From Homalodisca vitripennis (Eukaryota > Arthropoda > Insecta > Hemiptera > Cicadellidae), in contig NW_025776220.1 of NCBI RefSeq assembly GCF_021130785.1, forward strand, positions 62,001 through 126,000: DNA of 64,000 nucleotides, written 5' to 3'. Below are positions 10,836-23,604 of this stretch, in pieces. Every line of letters starts with the position of its first letter. The stretch's first letter is position 1. The notes below the pieces were generated by a model. It searched no databases. It was not told where the DNA came from and saw nothing but the letters and a program-made list of their open reading frames with translations. The translations under genes were made by a program, and so were the position numbers.

Positions 10836-11832
10836 TCATCGTAATTTTTTTTTTTGTTTAGATACAGGACGGAAGTTACCATGAACAGTTTGGAACTCTG
10901 TCTGCATCTCCAAAGGGTCCTCAACCATATCATCATCAAGTGATAATTGTGAGGATCTGGACGAGGATGAGTTAGTCTTTTTTACTAGGAATTTGGATCT
11001 ATTATCTGATTTTGTTTGAATGTTCTTTTTTAATTTGTCGGCGAGTTTTTTTCTCTCTTCCAAAGATAAGGCAGGTTTCGTATTTTGTTGCACCTTATCT
11101 CTGAAAGTAGGAGTAACTGTTGGGCGAGCTTGAATCTGTGTGTTGGACTTAGTATGGGGCGTGTGGACTGCTTGGGAAGGATTACTGGTCGATGCCAACG
11201 GATGTTGTCCGGTACCGGTTGCAAGCTGCTTAACCAAAGCAGCAACCTGCTCTGTTAAATTAAGTACCATAACCTCCAAGGCGGTACATGACGGGCACTG
11301 TGCGGATTGGACTGGGGCTGAAGCAGCTTCGGAGTACGAGACTCCCTTTTTAGGGGTTGGAGCGATTCTTCTCCTATACTCTTTGCGGGCTTCGTTAAAG
11401 GAGAGTTTGTTAAGAGTGGCAATCTTCAATACTTCCTTTACCTCTATGTAAACTCTACACTCCTTCGAGGTGGCCGCGTGTTTGCGCTTGCAGTTTACGC
11501 ATCTGACGTCATTCTTGCAACCTTCTTCTTGGTGGCCTTCATCGCCGCAACGGGAACAAGTCTCAGGGCCCGAGCACGTCTTAGTAGAGTGCCCGAATCT
11601 CTGACAACGGAAACACCGCTGCGGATTTTTGAAGTATGGCCGTACAGTAAGGGATAAGTACCCAGCCTTGATAGTTTTTGGGGGTTGGGGAAATGCAAAG
11701 GTCAGGATTAGACCAGGAGTAGGAACCTTTCTCCCATTCTCCGTCCGAAGCATCCTAACCACATCGGTTACCATTTCGCATTGTAGCTCGTCCTTGATTT
11801 CTTCCTCACTACACTCCATCAGGTCACGGCAG
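10836..11832 (-). pseudogene. I-like LINE ORF1 (gag-like), copy 1, N-terminus replaced at joint
   Basis: The minus strand encodes three zinc knuckles in a row (CFRCQRFGHSTKTC, CSRCGDEGHQEEGC, CVNCKRKHAATSKEC) and a basic, Ser-rich C-terminal tail. Such ORF1 proteins bind the element's RNA. At 11832 the duplication joint replaces the first ~150 residues with about 20 unrelated ones, although the frame stays open to 11894. Confidence 0.9.
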
Positions 11833-13439
11833 GATATTGCAATATTCAAGGATATAGTAACTCCAATTTTATTCTGGTTAATGATCACAACCATACTACT
11901 GTGCCAAATTTATATAATAGGCAATCAACCTTAGATTTAACCTTCATTACACCTAGTTTATACTCTCAGCTATTGACATGGAAGGTAATGATCCCATGGG
12001 AAGTGATAATTACTCCATTTACATGCAGTTTAAAATAAATTTAAGTAATATACTTAGAACAACCTCAAATCTACTTAATCAACAAACCAGACAACCGTAC
12101 AAAAGGAATTTTAAGAAAGCTAACTGCTCAGGCTATTCAGACTCGGTTGAGAACGGTATACACAAATTAAAAACTAATTCTATAATTACTCAGCAGCAAG
12201 ATTATACTGACAAACTGTATGAAATTATTAATCAAGCAGCAGATGAAAATATACCAAATATCAAGCCAGTTAGGCCTCATAATAAAAAAGGGTATAAACC
12301 TAAAACATGGTGTACGCAAGAATGTTCCCATGATGTTGCACAAAGAAGATTAGCACTTAACATTTTCAGACTAGCCATGATACCTGTAAATTATCAAAAA
12401 TTTCAAATTGCACAGTTAAATACTAGGGACATTATACGACCAGCAAAAATAGGGTGGGAAGAAGTATGTTAAAATATTGCGTCCACCAAATCTAGTGCAA
12501 ATGCCTGTAACATCATAACCAAATTAAATACAACGAGTTACAAAATAATAAAGAACCTGGAAAAAATATAGTTCCTCATATGTTCCAGATTATGTTCCTC
12601 ATAGCTCCGAATTAAATCTACCCATAATAATGGATACCATATGTTTGATCATATGTTTGAAAATAATCTTTCAGTGAGTGAACTACAAATAGATATACTT
12701 AGTAAAAAGAAAGACACTACCCCTGGAATAGACATAAGTTATAATTTGATAAGACAGTTGCCAGAAAATGGTAAGGAAATTTTATAATGATATTTGGAAT
12801 GGAAAGGTAAATATCCCGCCTATCTGGAAACACTGTAGAGTGATAGGCATACTAAAACCAGAAAAAGATCAACAAAACGAAACATTTTATAGGCCAATTT
12901 CATTGATACCATGCTTCATCAAGATAATGAACACCATGATAAAAAATAGATTGGATTGGTTGACTAACAAATCCAATATGATACCAGCTACACAATGTGG
13001 ATTTCGACGGAATCGAGGATGCTCAGATTACGTAACAAGCTTAGTATCAGAAATATATAATGGGCTATTTCGAAATGAAATTATAGTAACAGCATCCCTT
13101 GACATAGCCAGTGCGTATGACAATGTGCATCTACCTACTTCATACAATAAAATGTATATTCTTGGTATTCCGGCCAAGTTTATTCTGCATTGTCACAGGT
13201 GATCTGAAAGGTGTTTAACAATAGAATATTCAAATTATTCAATTTCAAGAAACTCTAGTAGGGGATTACCTCAAGGAAGTGTTCTAAGTCCACCATTATT
13301 TTCAATATAATTAAGTGATATAAATAAAAGTGTACCAAATAAAGTATATTCATTAAAATACGCAAATGATGTATTTCTGTACACTGCGGACAAGGACCAC
13401 AATTTTCTATAAGGAAAGGCACCTACAAGCAATCACTGG
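11833..13439 (+). pseudogene. Decayed LINE (I/Jockey-like): endonuclease end to reverse transcriptase, copy 2
   Basis: This is the fuller version of the fragment at the left edge. Around 11930-12030 the plus strand reads an endonuclease end (LDLTFITPSLYSQL, then DPMGSDNYSI). A linker ORF follows at 11978-12472. Near 12690-12770 comes the reverse transcriptase entry (TTPGIDISYNLIRQL), then the YRPISL, QCGFRRNRG and DIASAYDN blocks at 12768-13202, and finally LPQGSVLSP and YANDVFLY. Several frameshifts and the YADD to YAND change show it is dead. Its left limit at 11833 is the duplication joint, so upstream parts would lie left of the window in copy 1. Confidence 0.85.
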
Positions 13440-13448
13440 GAATTTAAT

Positions 13449-13998
13449 ATACCTTTCAAATCAAAATTTGGATGAGTTGAGAAACCGTATTGTAAAAGAA
13501 GCTCAGGGTGTTCCTGTCCAAGCTTTAAACAATGCGATATCAGCGTTCTACAATCGATTTGGATATTGTCAGCAAACTGAAGGCAAACACTTTGAACATT
13601 TGTTATAACTGTTTTGGTAAGTGATTTGAAGTAAAAGAAGTAAAATAAAAGATTAAGTGTCTCAGTTTTCTCTAACAACCAGAATGTTTGCATTTGAAAA
13701 ATTCTGTATTTTATAATCTTTGAGTGTCCGCCATTTTGTAATGCGTCAACTGTTTTACGTCAGATTTTCGCCAAAATGTTTCTAATTAAAAAGAGCTTTA
13801 ATTTGATGTATGACTCGACCTATGCTTCTATTTAAGAATTTTCACCAACCCCTAGCGGGACGTCCCCCATAAGCAGGATATCATGGTGAAGTACATAAAA
13901 TAATAGTTTTATATGAGCAAAAGCTTGATGTAAATTTTGGTTCTTATATTGTAATTAGTTCAAAAGTTATTAGACCGTCCCGGGACTTTTCAGCACCC

Positions 13999-14003
<5 letters not shown>
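13449..14003 (+). mobile_element. 3' end of a mariner-like (DUF4817-type) element, copy 2
   Basis: Identical in content to 690-1244: a transposase C-terminal frame ending at 13608, the GGGACGTCCCCC block near 13857, and a CCCTGTATA end next to the microsatellite. Confidence 0.75.
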
Positions 14004-14077
<74 letters not shown>

Positions 14078-14078
14078 T
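14001..14078. repeat. (TA)n(CA)n microsatellite, copy 2
   Basis: A continuous TA run precedes a CA run. It is about 9 bp longer than in copy 1 and lacks the interruption, the largest difference between the two copies. Confidence 0.95.
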
Positions 14079-14651
14079 AATAAAAGTATATTATGCCATG
14101 TTTTCGTAATGCAGGAACTATAGACTAGGACTAGCTTAGCAATACGGCCTCCGCCGCCCATCAGGGCTCCCTGTCAATCACTTTTCATGAATTAATACAA
14201 ACATTGTACATGTCAGACTATAAATTTGTACTAACAATAAATTATATTGTGTGTGATTATATATTTTTTAATTGAAACAATTTGTATTTGCCTAGTGTTA
14301 ATTAATCATATGGTTTCAACCTTGTTCTTGTTTTATTTTTGTCTCAAACATTTTGACGATAAACATTCATCTGTTTAAACTCATTTACCGATGCTAATAC
14401 CCGTCAAATTGCATTATAACCTATACCGTTCGTAAACTCGTGAGTTTTTCTTTGTGTTTAGTGGTCTTTGGGTTTCTTGTATTATGTACATTAGTCTACA
14501 TCGGTTTTATCAGTTGTTGTTTCCAGCGAAGAGTGTATGCATTGTTGTTGTTGCTCAGATACAAACGCGTAAAGATCGCTGTTTCTATTCCTTCAGTTTG
14601 TGCTTGTTTTATTTTCAACTCGTAATTTAGTTACCGTACTAATTGTTAGTA

Positions 14652-15087
14652 ATGAGTGATCCGTGTAGATCGAGTGATAAGAGACATACTCTTTCAAAGT
14701 GATGTCAGTGACTTTGTTGATGCTGAGGTGGAAGCAGTAAGGCCTGGTCTTGAAGAGGATGATGTACAGTCCTTGGAAGGTATTTTATCCGACAGTAATT
14801 CTGAACTTACTGATTTTTCATCTGGTTCTGATGACGACTATGAACCAGATTCATCAGACCTTTAAACAAGTGACAGGGAAATCGGGGACAGGAGTTGGCC
14901 TAGGGCAGGCCCCCTCCTAAGCAGTGATGAATCTTCAGATAATAATCGCCCTGAGATCCCAATTACGCCTAATATTTCTAGACCAACTTGGATTAGGGTT
15001 TATCCTGGATCTGAAGATCCTATTGATGTTGCATCTCGATTTAAACAAAACAGGTATTTCAGAAGAAACAAAAACAAAACTATCTGA
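14652..15087 (+). pseudogene. piggyBac-like transposase N-terminal fossil, copy 2
   Basis: Same content as 1884-2319: a MSDPCRSSDK start, acidic region, internal stop, the SRPTWIRVYPGSEDP block and a stop. No catalytic domain. I see no difference from copy 1. Confidence 0.75.
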
Positions 15088-15391
15088 AGAAATAAAAGCA
15101 TTAGAAATTGCCAACAGTAAAAGCTGAAAACTTTTACAGCATTAAGAGGCAGTCAAGAAAGTCAATTATAAAATCTAATGTAAAGGACTCAACTTGTATA
15201 TCAATCAATCAATCATATTTTTATTGCTTTCAAACAATGTTACATTGTATTAATTTGCAAACGTCAATAAATAAAGCTAAAAATCCTGCAATTTGCTATT
15301 CTAAGATTCATTCACTGCTCGCATACATACATTAAATTACATTCTCCCTCTCATTCATACATGGCTTCAGTATCGGTACTGTTGCGAAAAT

Positions 15392-18213
15392 TTAGTGGTC
15401 CCAGCGGCGTAACATGAACTCATCTACAGAGTAAAACACTTCAGACACTAAAAGGTCCTTTAATCGAGCTTTATACAGGGTTGGGTTGTTGACATTTTTT
15501 ATGCTCTCAGGGCGATTATTAATTAATCTGACACCAGCTAGTGAAGGAAGTTGTTCAGATGCCAGTGTTCTATGATGTTGCATCCTGTAGCTGTCCCCAC
15601 CTCTAGTATCATACCTGTGGGCGTCCCTGCCACGCACTCACATCGGAATCGGCAATACAGAGTACATCCAAGATATAGAGGCAGGGTAAAGTCAGAAAAC
15701 CATGCTCCCTGAAAGCATCGCGGCACGACTCTCTAGGATTCAATTTGCACATGATTCTGATGACTTTTTTCTGAAGCCTGAAAACTCTGTTGAATCTGAT
15801 CCTGGCACAGAGGCGTATGCCGTAGGTCAAATGAGGATATAAAAGGCCAAAATAGGCCATCTTTAGAACGTCAAAAGAGCAAACCTGTGCCAAATTCCTC
15901 AGGGCAAAAACGCCTGAAGCAACCCTTGCACATACATGCTCAACATGATCGGTCCAAGTTAATCCTCTATCGAGATATATTCCTAGAAATCGAGTGGATT
16001 CCACTTCCTCTAAAAGGGTGTCCTCTACCATGACAATGGGTCGAATTTCGTTAACTTGTTGACGGAGACAAAAACTTATATAATTCGTTTTGTATTATTT
16101 ATTTTAAGATTTAAGTCCGAGAAATACTGAATACAAGAATTCAGTTCAACAAAAGTGTCTATTTCCAGAGCGGTATTTGATTTTGCTCTGACGCAGAGAG
16201 TCGTGTCATCCGCATATTGGACTATCTTTCCATTCTGAATTGATAGTCCAAGATCGTTCACATAAACTAAGAACAGTACAGGTCCAAGGATAGATCCCTG
16301 GGGGACCCCCTGATTCAAAGTCTGTGACTGAACATTGAAAATTTCTATAAACTGATATCTGTCACTGAGATACAATTTCAACCACTTCAGTGGCAGACCA
16401 CGTACCCCATACGATTCCAGTTTTCGCAAAAGAGTAGCATGGTGAACACAATCAAAGGCCTTCGAAAGATCGAGAAATACACCAATTGTGTGCTCCCGAC
16501 CCTCAAAACCCTCCACGATCGCATCCACAAGGTTTGTGATAGCATCAATTGTTGACATGTTTTTTTCGAAATCCAAATTGGCTTGAAGACAAAATGTCAA
16601 ACCTATTGAGGAAATCCATGAGTCTTGCAAGAACAAGTTTTTCAAATACTTTACTTAAAACTGGCAGAATTGAAATGGGACGATAGTTGCTTGCGAGGCA
16701 AGGATCGTCCTTCTTGAAAACTGGTGTTTTTAGCTCGGCTGGAAACACTTATTTCAAAGGACATGTTAACCAGTCTTGTCAGTGGTTTCAAAATGTGCTT
16801 TAGGCAACGTTTGAGTAGCCACACTGACATGCCATTGATGTCACATGATTTTTTTGTGTTGAATCCCCGTATCACCCCCGCCACCTCGTCCTCGCTAGCA
16901 GGAGAAAGCACCATGGACGATACCGGTCCCCTTATAGGTTCCAAACTAGACCGACTGCCGCTCAAAGGCAGGTTCGGCACCGCGGTTGCAAAAAAATTAC
17001 TAAACTCCCTTGCCACTTCTTCAGGGGTGTGTAAAAGTTCATCCCCAACTTTAATTTTTATTAGTTTTGAAAATTTGGAAAAATCTGGTTTTAAATTTGA
17101 GTTAATAATTTCCCATGCTACTTTCGATACGTTATCTGCTCTCTTCAGTCTACTTTCAATGTCATATGCTTTAGCTGCTTTTATGACTTTCCTGTAAATT
17201 CTCTTATAGCTTTTGAAAAAGGTTTTAAACCGCTCATCTTGAGACTCTCTAAATATGGAGTAGTAAAACTTTAATTTTTCTCATGATTTGAGAATGCCCT
17301 GGGTAACCCATTGATTTTTTTTAAACTTTATTTTATCCTTGAACATTTTGAATGGGCAAGTGGCGTCAAGATGTGTGGTTATGCAATAACTAAATGCGTT
17401 GAATGCCTCATTTGGGGATTTTAAATTGTTTAAGAAAGTCCAGGATTCTTTTGAAAGAGACTGACAGAGACGATCAACATTTCTGGGATGTAGAGACCGT
17501 TTGAGTTTTTTAGTTTGGTGTTCGGGTTCCGGCCTCACTCCAAGGATGGTAACCTCCTGCGCAAAATGGTCAGCGATGGCGGTGTCCAATACAGAAACCA
17601 CAGCAGTTGAAATGTTTGTGATGACATTGTCAATGGCTGTGCTCGATGTAGCGGTCACTCTAGTGGGTAAGTTTACAGCTCACTCCAAACCGAATGAATT
17701 CAACACGTCTCGAAGCCGCTGGGTCATGGGATTGGTGTGGTCTAAGACATTGATATTGAAATCGCCAATTATAATGAAATGCTTGGACTTCAGTTGAAAA
17801 AAGGACAAAAGTGACTCGAGTTTCTCAAAACATGTTTTGGTGCAGCCTCTGGGGGATCTATACAGTCCGACTGTGTTTACCTTTTCAGACCATTTTAGGG
17901 AAACACTTATGCCACTAATTTCAAAGTCCAATTCAGAACTATAGTTTGCCTTAAAATGCTCAAACTTTAAATAATGTTTTACAAAAATGGCCACACCTCC
18001 CCCTTTCAAAAGACTGCGATGAAAAGAGTTTGCCAATTGATAATTGTTAATTTTAAATTGAGAAATTGAATTAATGTTGAAACTTTGCTCTGTAACAACA
18101 AAAACATCAGGATTCAATTCCTCGCATAGCAGTGACAATTCACTCACTTTGTTCGTTGCGATCTGGGCATTTTGATGTACCACAGAAAGCTTATTTAAAT
18201 TAAATTTAGGACG
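15392..18213 (-). pseudogene. CR1-like LINE ORF2, broken, copy 2
   Basis: Endonuclease (18213-17680), linker (17658-17281) and reverse transcriptase (about 17016-15392) are as in copy 1. Here a T7 run near 16560 (T6 in copy 1) breaks the palm domain before FLDLSKAFDCV, whereas the join near 16850 is in frame, giving a continuous piece at 17016-16651. Each copy is therefore disrupted at a different homopolymer, the pattern expected from residual sequencing error or very recent slippage. Confidence 0.85.
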
Positions 18214-18322
18214 AGGTCAATTTTTGTTGTGGTTTACCGATACTGAAACCGAGATGCGTCTACTGGGACTTCTAAAAAAATATTTGGTCTATGTACAGTC
18301 AGTTCATCTTCCTTCTTCATTT

Positions 18323-18767
18323 TTAATGCGTCCGCATATGAGTCTGTACAAGGCACACGCGAGGGACGTTTTCAACTGGAGGTCCAAAAACGGATAAGAG
18401 CTCACCGGAGGAAAGTGGATCGGCAACATCAGTCAACCCAGCAGCAGGAGGCTTCAGATGGAGTTCAGCAGGCACAGGAGGATCATTACGAGGCTCAGGG
18501 GTAGAAGGAGAGCCAGCAGCAGAAGAGAGCCAGCAGCAGAAGAGAGCCAGCAGCAGAAGAGAGCCCCGCATCGCGCTCAGGCACCGCAGCGGCCACAGGT
18601 TCGGTGTCATCAGAAAGTCCGGTCGCATCAGAGGATGACTTAGCTCCATGATGTACCTCCGCAGCGGCCAAAGGTCCGGTGGTGGACGGGGACTTATTAG
18701 CAGGAGACGCCATGATTGCTGATGAAGGGTCACAGACGGGTATATTAATCCTCAGCAAAGCCTCCAT
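18323..18767 (-). other. Possible ORF1 region of the CR1-like LINE with 17 bp repeat, copy 2
   Basis: Counterpart of 5555-5999, including the three-unit 17 bp repeat at 18509-18559. No domain is recognised. Confidence 0.35.
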
Positions 18768-18838
18768 GATAAGTTTAGCGAATAGGCGGTTGCCATATAG
18801 ATATGGATTTAGAAAAAAAAATTCTTGATTCCAAACTT

Positions 18839-19180
18839 AAGCACAAAATAATGACGTGTACTACAGAAGGCAATATTGTCTTTTTTCATGTTCAATATTC
18901 ATGAACTCCCCAGTAAGAAATTATTTTTTTCACATATGACAAAACAGTAGCCAGAAAGGGATCAAACGAAGTTACGTCAATGTTCTATCACTATTTAATA
19001 TGCTTGAATCCTAATGTTCGTCATTTAAAAATCTTCTGCGACTCGTGTAGCGGACAAAACAAAAACTATTGTGATGTGCATACTTAGTTTTGCACCACTT
19101 AGATATCTTGGATACTGTATCTGTAATTTATCCTATTCGGGGACACACACACCTCGAATGTGACAAAAATATGGCCCTTA
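18839..19180 (+). pseudogene. DUF7869-type transposase-like gene, 5' fragment, copy 2
   Basis: Same blocks as 6071-6412 (YDKTVARKGSNEV, IFCDSCSGQNKNY, ECDKNMALI). In this copy the interrupted downstream part is present at 30741, after the nested piggyBac. Joining the flanks across the TTAA resumes the protein after ALIN with a one-base shift, so the piggyBac landed in this coding region. Confidence 0.7.
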
Positions 19181-19421
19181 TTAACCCTTTCAGTCCCACT
19201 GTCCCAATTTTGTTAAACTACTTTTATGCTGTTAAATCCCACTGTCCATGCTCATGGACTTGTTCTTTGCCAAAAAAACACCTATAAACTAGTTTTGTTG
19301 TCTTTGAAGTTCATTAGTAATGTTATTTTGGTTGACGTCAAGGGACAGCTGATGTTGTTGTTGACATAACCTCAATAAATTTGGAAGTAAAACAGCTGAG
19401 TAAATTTTTCCATATAAAAAT

Positions 19422-19433
19422 ACATATTTCTTG
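19422..19433. repeat. Target-site duplication of the I-like LINE, left copy
   Basis: ACATATTTCTTG here is repeated exactly at 28077-28088, flanking the LINE on both sides. A 12 bp perfect duplication is typical of target-primed reverse transcription and fixes both LINE ends. Confidence 0.92.
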
Positions 19434-19510
19434 TTGTTGTTTTTTTGTTTTTTTTATTTTTTTTTTATAAGGGGCAAAAAACGCTGCGGTTATCATCGGC
19501 CTCAAGAAAG

Positions 19511-19544
19511 AATTGACACCTGCTCGTATTTGGTGGTGTCAATT
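19511..19544 (-). promoter_or_regulatory. 3'-UTR stem-loop of the I-like LINE, copy 2
   Basis: The same 10 bp AATTGACACC/GGTGTCAATT stem as at 6743-6776. See that entry for the comparison with 62169-62847. Confidence 0.6.
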
Positions 19545-19902
19545 AGGTACATAAAGATTACATTGTACACGATATAACAAAAGAAATAGGAATCACTACA
19601 AGTAGGTGGTTAAATATTCTATACTTAAAACTAGATAACAATAAATGTAACAAGGGAAAGACTGTAGAGAGGTCTTAACCTATATAAAGACTAAAAAGAT
19701 AAGAGAACATAAATAAGGACAAGGTACATAACATTAATTAAATAAACTGTAAAAACTTAACAAATTTTACTGCCACCAAGAAAGCTGTAAAGGGGCTAAT
19801 TTGGCAGCTGTCATGATAAAGATAAATACAAATAAATAATAAAATTTATAAATAAACAACAATCAATAATCGGAATAAATAAGTTTAACATAATACTATA
19901 TT

Positions 19903-22900
19903 TTATTCATAAGCGACGTTTGCATTCAGAAAACACAACAGTCTTTGAGTTGCCTTCTCGTCATCACAGAGAATACCGTTTAACGAAGCCGGCAGATTCG
20001 AGTTGCGCCTGTGTACCGAGTAGCGAAGGCAGTCAACAAGCACATGTTTGACAGTAATGACAGTGTCACATGTGTCGCAGACCGGAGGATCATCTCTACT
20101 CATGAGGAAGCCATGTGTGAGAAGTGTGTGGCCTAACCGCAGGCGACACAACACAACCTCCTCACGACGACTCGGGCGGTTCGCTGTCTCCCAGAGTCCA
20201 ACGCAGTCTTTAATACGTCGTAATTTGTTGTTAACGACTGCCTGCCACTCGGTATTCCATTTGGCTTTCAGTTTGCCCTTCACCACCGGGATAATATCGG
20301 AAGAAACCATCCGTGCGGTGTAAGGCTGGAGTTCCAATGCTTCTTTGGCTCCTCTATCTGCCAGCTCGTTTCCGGATACTCCAATGTGTCCAGGTACCCA
20401 AATAAGAAAGACAGCAACACCTTCGGACTGAAGGGAAGACAAAGAATGCCATATTTCGCGGATGATTATATGTTTAGAATACATATCGCTGATGGCTTGT
20501 ATACCACTAAGGGAGTCGCTGCAGATAACCAATTTATTTGTCATAGGAAACGTTATATTTAGGGCCTTTTTGATTGCTGTTAATTCGGCCGTGAAAATGG
20601 AAGAGTCGTTGGGGAGACGAAACCCGTATTGTCTAACCCCAGTGACGAAAGCACATCCAGTTCTACAACGTTCCTTTGACCCGTCAGTATAGACAACATC
20701 GCAAGGTGCGAGGCTGCCTAGTATTTGACGGAATTCTTGTTGGTAGACTGTTTCTGGAGTGGAGACTTTTTTAAACCTAGAGAGATTTAAAATAATTTTT
20801 GGCATTGAGACGCTCCAGGGTGGGATATCACATTGATGAACGACTTTAAACTGGTATTCGTTTAGGCCTATTTCATAAGCGTAGGATTTGGCCCTAACGC
20901 CTAAGGGTGAAGGAATATTTCGTCTCGATAGGAACGAATTATAGAGTGGATTTCGCAGGACCGGTTCAAACGCAGGGTTGTCTGGCTTCCCTGAAAGAGC
21001 GTGAACATAGTTTAGGGACAGCTGCTGCCGTCTATGCGAAAGAGGGGGTTCTCCCGTTTCTGCGAGAAGACTTTTAATAGGAGAAGATCGAAAAGCTCCA
21101 GTGGCCAGTCTTAAAGCAGAAGTATGGACTGGGTCAAGCATTTTGAGAGCACTGGGTCTTGCGGACCCATATGCTTGACATCCATAATCTAGACAGGAAC
21201 GGATGGTGGCTTTGTAGAATCTGAGCATGCATGTCCTGTCAGCCCCCCATTTTGTTCCGCTTAAAGCTCTCAGTATGTTCAAGCGCTTCACGCATCGATC
21301 TTTTAGGTCTTTCAGGTGAGGCACCCAAGTTAGCCGGCTATCAAATGTGAGACCCAGGAATCTGATATTGTCACAAGTAGAGATTCTCTGACCCAGCAAA
21401 GAGAGCGTTGGCTGCTCAACAGTACGCATTCTGGAGAAAACGATGGCTTTTGTTTTAGGTGGCGAAAAAGAAAAACCCGTAACTCCGCACCACTGCTCAA
21501 GCCTGTTGATGGTAAGCTGTAAAGCTCTCTCCCCCACCGCTAACTTCTTTGTAGAGATGTAGATAGAGAAATCATCTACAAACAAAGAACAGCGCACAGG
21601 AGGGGTAACGCAGGATGATATTTTATTGATTGCAATGGCAAACAGAGTACAGCTTAGAACGCTACCTTGTGGAATACCATTTTCCAGCGTGAATGAATCG
21701 GAAATGGTTGTCCCAAGTTTGACCTGTATGGTTCTTTCCGACAAGAAGCCCTGTATGAAAGAAACCATGTGGACCCCTACACCCCAAGATATTAAAGCAT
21801 TTAATATACCCCTTCTCCAAGCCTTGTCATAAGCCTTGGAAATGTCGAAGAATACAGCGATCAACTGTTTTCTTTCAATAAAGGAATTCAGGATTGCTGA
21901 TTCCAAGGCAAGTAGATGGTCACTTGTAGACCGGCCTTGTCGGAATCCGCACTGGGAAGGTGAAAGAAGATTATTTTTCTCCAGAAACCAAACAAGACGT
22001 CTGTTGACCATCCTTTCAAGTATTTTGCAGAGACTGCTAGTAAGCGAAATTGGTCTATAGCTTCCTGGAGAAGTTCTATCTTGGCCCGGTTTTTGGAGAG
22101 CGATAATGTGTGAACGACGCCAAGAATTAGGGAATGTGTTTTCTAAATAGATTCTATTATATAATTTTAGAAGATCTTGTTTTCCATCCTCCGTCAGGTT
22201 CCGCAACATGGCATAATGTATGTTATCGGGACCTGGAGCAGAATTTTATGTCGCCTTTAGTGATGAATCAAGTTCATCAATGGTAAAGGGAAGGTTTAAA
22301 GGAGGGTTGTTATTAATATTTAAATTTAGAGGATGTCTTTCTGTATTTGTTTTGAAATTTTGAAACTCCCTATTGTAAGATGACGTTTTTGAAATTTCCG
22401 CAAAATGTGAGCCGAGTAGATTGGAAACTGTCAAGGGATCAGTTACCACATCGGTACCATTTTTCAGAGCAATAAGAGAAGGTGGAGAGGTCTTACAGCA
22501 AACAGATCGAAGCTTCCTCCAAACATCAGATGCAGGAGTTGTTCGTTTTATTTGATCTGTGTAGTCCAGCCAGGACTGCCGCCGTCTCTGTCTAAAAACC
22601 TCTCTTGCTTTTGCCCGTGCTCTTCTGTACCTACTTAAATTTTCTTCAGTCGGTGATCTGTTGAACTGTCTTAAACATTTTCGACGTTCCTTTAGAGCCG
22701 CCGAACATTCTTCAGACCACCAAGAAACATGGCGTTTGTTTGGTGAACCCGAGGATTGTGGAATGCTCCGCTCTGCGGATGTTATAATATTGGATGTAAA
22801 TAATATAGTGGCTGTATTTATGTCAATTGATTGGATATTGATAGTTTGAGAAATTATGTTCTTTTTGTACTCGTTCCAGTCAGCCCTCTTAATTTTCCAC

Positions 22901-23569
22901 CTGGGACACCTGCCTGTCGAAGACGGAAAGGATTGAAAAGCCACGGCAATGGGCGCATGGTCACTCCCTGACAGGTCGGGAAGTACGGACCAATGCACTC
23001 GAGTTGCCACGACCGGACTGCAGATTGACAGGTCAATTGCCGACCATATGCCAGTCCTAGGGCACATGTAAGTGGCCGACTCGTCATTGAGAACGACCGC
23101 TGCCACTTCATTCCACAATCCCGCAACCATGTTACCCCTCCGATCCGAATGGCTGGAACCCCAAGAGCGATGGTGTGCATTGAAATCACCAACCATCAGG
23201 AGACGGGAGTTGGCTGTAGAGATCACGTAGATCATCAAGAGATAAATCAAAAGGGGAAGGTGGAATATATATGGAGCAGATGGTTAATTTAAAAGGAACG
23301 TCGATTGAAACTGCTACTGCCTGGAGGTTTGTGACGATGTTCAAGGCTCTAGCATTAACAGAAGAATCTGCTAGAATAGCCACACCTCCACAGGCAATTT
23401 GTTGGTGATGATCTAGGCGAAAGATGTCATAACCATTTGGTTTGAAATGAGTATGAGGAGACAATTTAGTCTCTTGTAGGCAAATAAATTTAGGTTTTCT
23501 TGTCTTTATAAGTAGTTTTAAATCTTCAAAGTGGCTTCTCAAACCATTAATATTCCATTGTAACAGCAT
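19903..23569 (-). pseudogene. I-like LINE ORF2: endonuclease, reverse transcriptase, RNase H, copy 2
   Basis: The domain order and motifs match copy 1. The shared lesions are the frameshift near 23210 and the in-frame TAA at 22246-22248. The long frame 22209-19903 (768 residues) ends NANVAYE because of one extra T at about 19921. The FVDD active-site variant and the full RNase H motifs (DGS, AELTAI, SDS, GHIGVSGNELAD) are present. The 35 bp between ORF1 and ORF2 fits a bicistronic LINE RNA. Confidence 0.92.
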
Positions 23570-23604
23570 TTTATATTATATTATATATTTTATTTTGTGC
23601 TAGT

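Larger units (their letters stand above)
1..11832. repeat. Tandem segmental duplication, copy 1 (left end outside window)
   Basis: The sequence from base 1 is repeated from base 12760 with the same content and order up to 11832, which matches 24601. The offset is 12759 before the TA/CA microsatellite and 12768-12769 after it. By eye I found only about six differences outside the microsatellite: homopolymer indels near 3790, 4078 and 7152, and substitutions near 5682 and 5871. At 11832 the match stops inside the I-like LINE ORF1 and the sequence jumps to LINE sequence that precedes copy 2. Head-to-tail duplication is the simplest reading; about 937 bp of copy 1 would then lie left of the window. 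A false duplication made by the assembler is the alternative. Confidence 0.95.
6666..11832 (-). mobile_element. I-like LINE, copy 1, 5' part lost at the duplication joint
   Basis: The A-rich 3' tail (T-rich on this strand, 6666-6702) follows the ACATATTTCTTG target sequence at 6654-6665. On the minus strand come ORF1 with CCHC knuckles, then ORF2 with endonuclease, reverse transcriptase and RNase H. The 5' leader and ORF1 start are missing because copy 1 ends at 11832. The complete element is at 19434-28076. Confidence 0.9.
15201..18823 (-). mobile_element. CR1-like LINE, copy 2
   Basis: Second copy of the element at 2433-6055, with the same ATTG-repeat 3' end (15201-15213) and the same domain order. 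Differences from copy 1 are T-run lengths near 16560 and 16852 and two substitutions near 18450 and 18641. Confidence 0.75.
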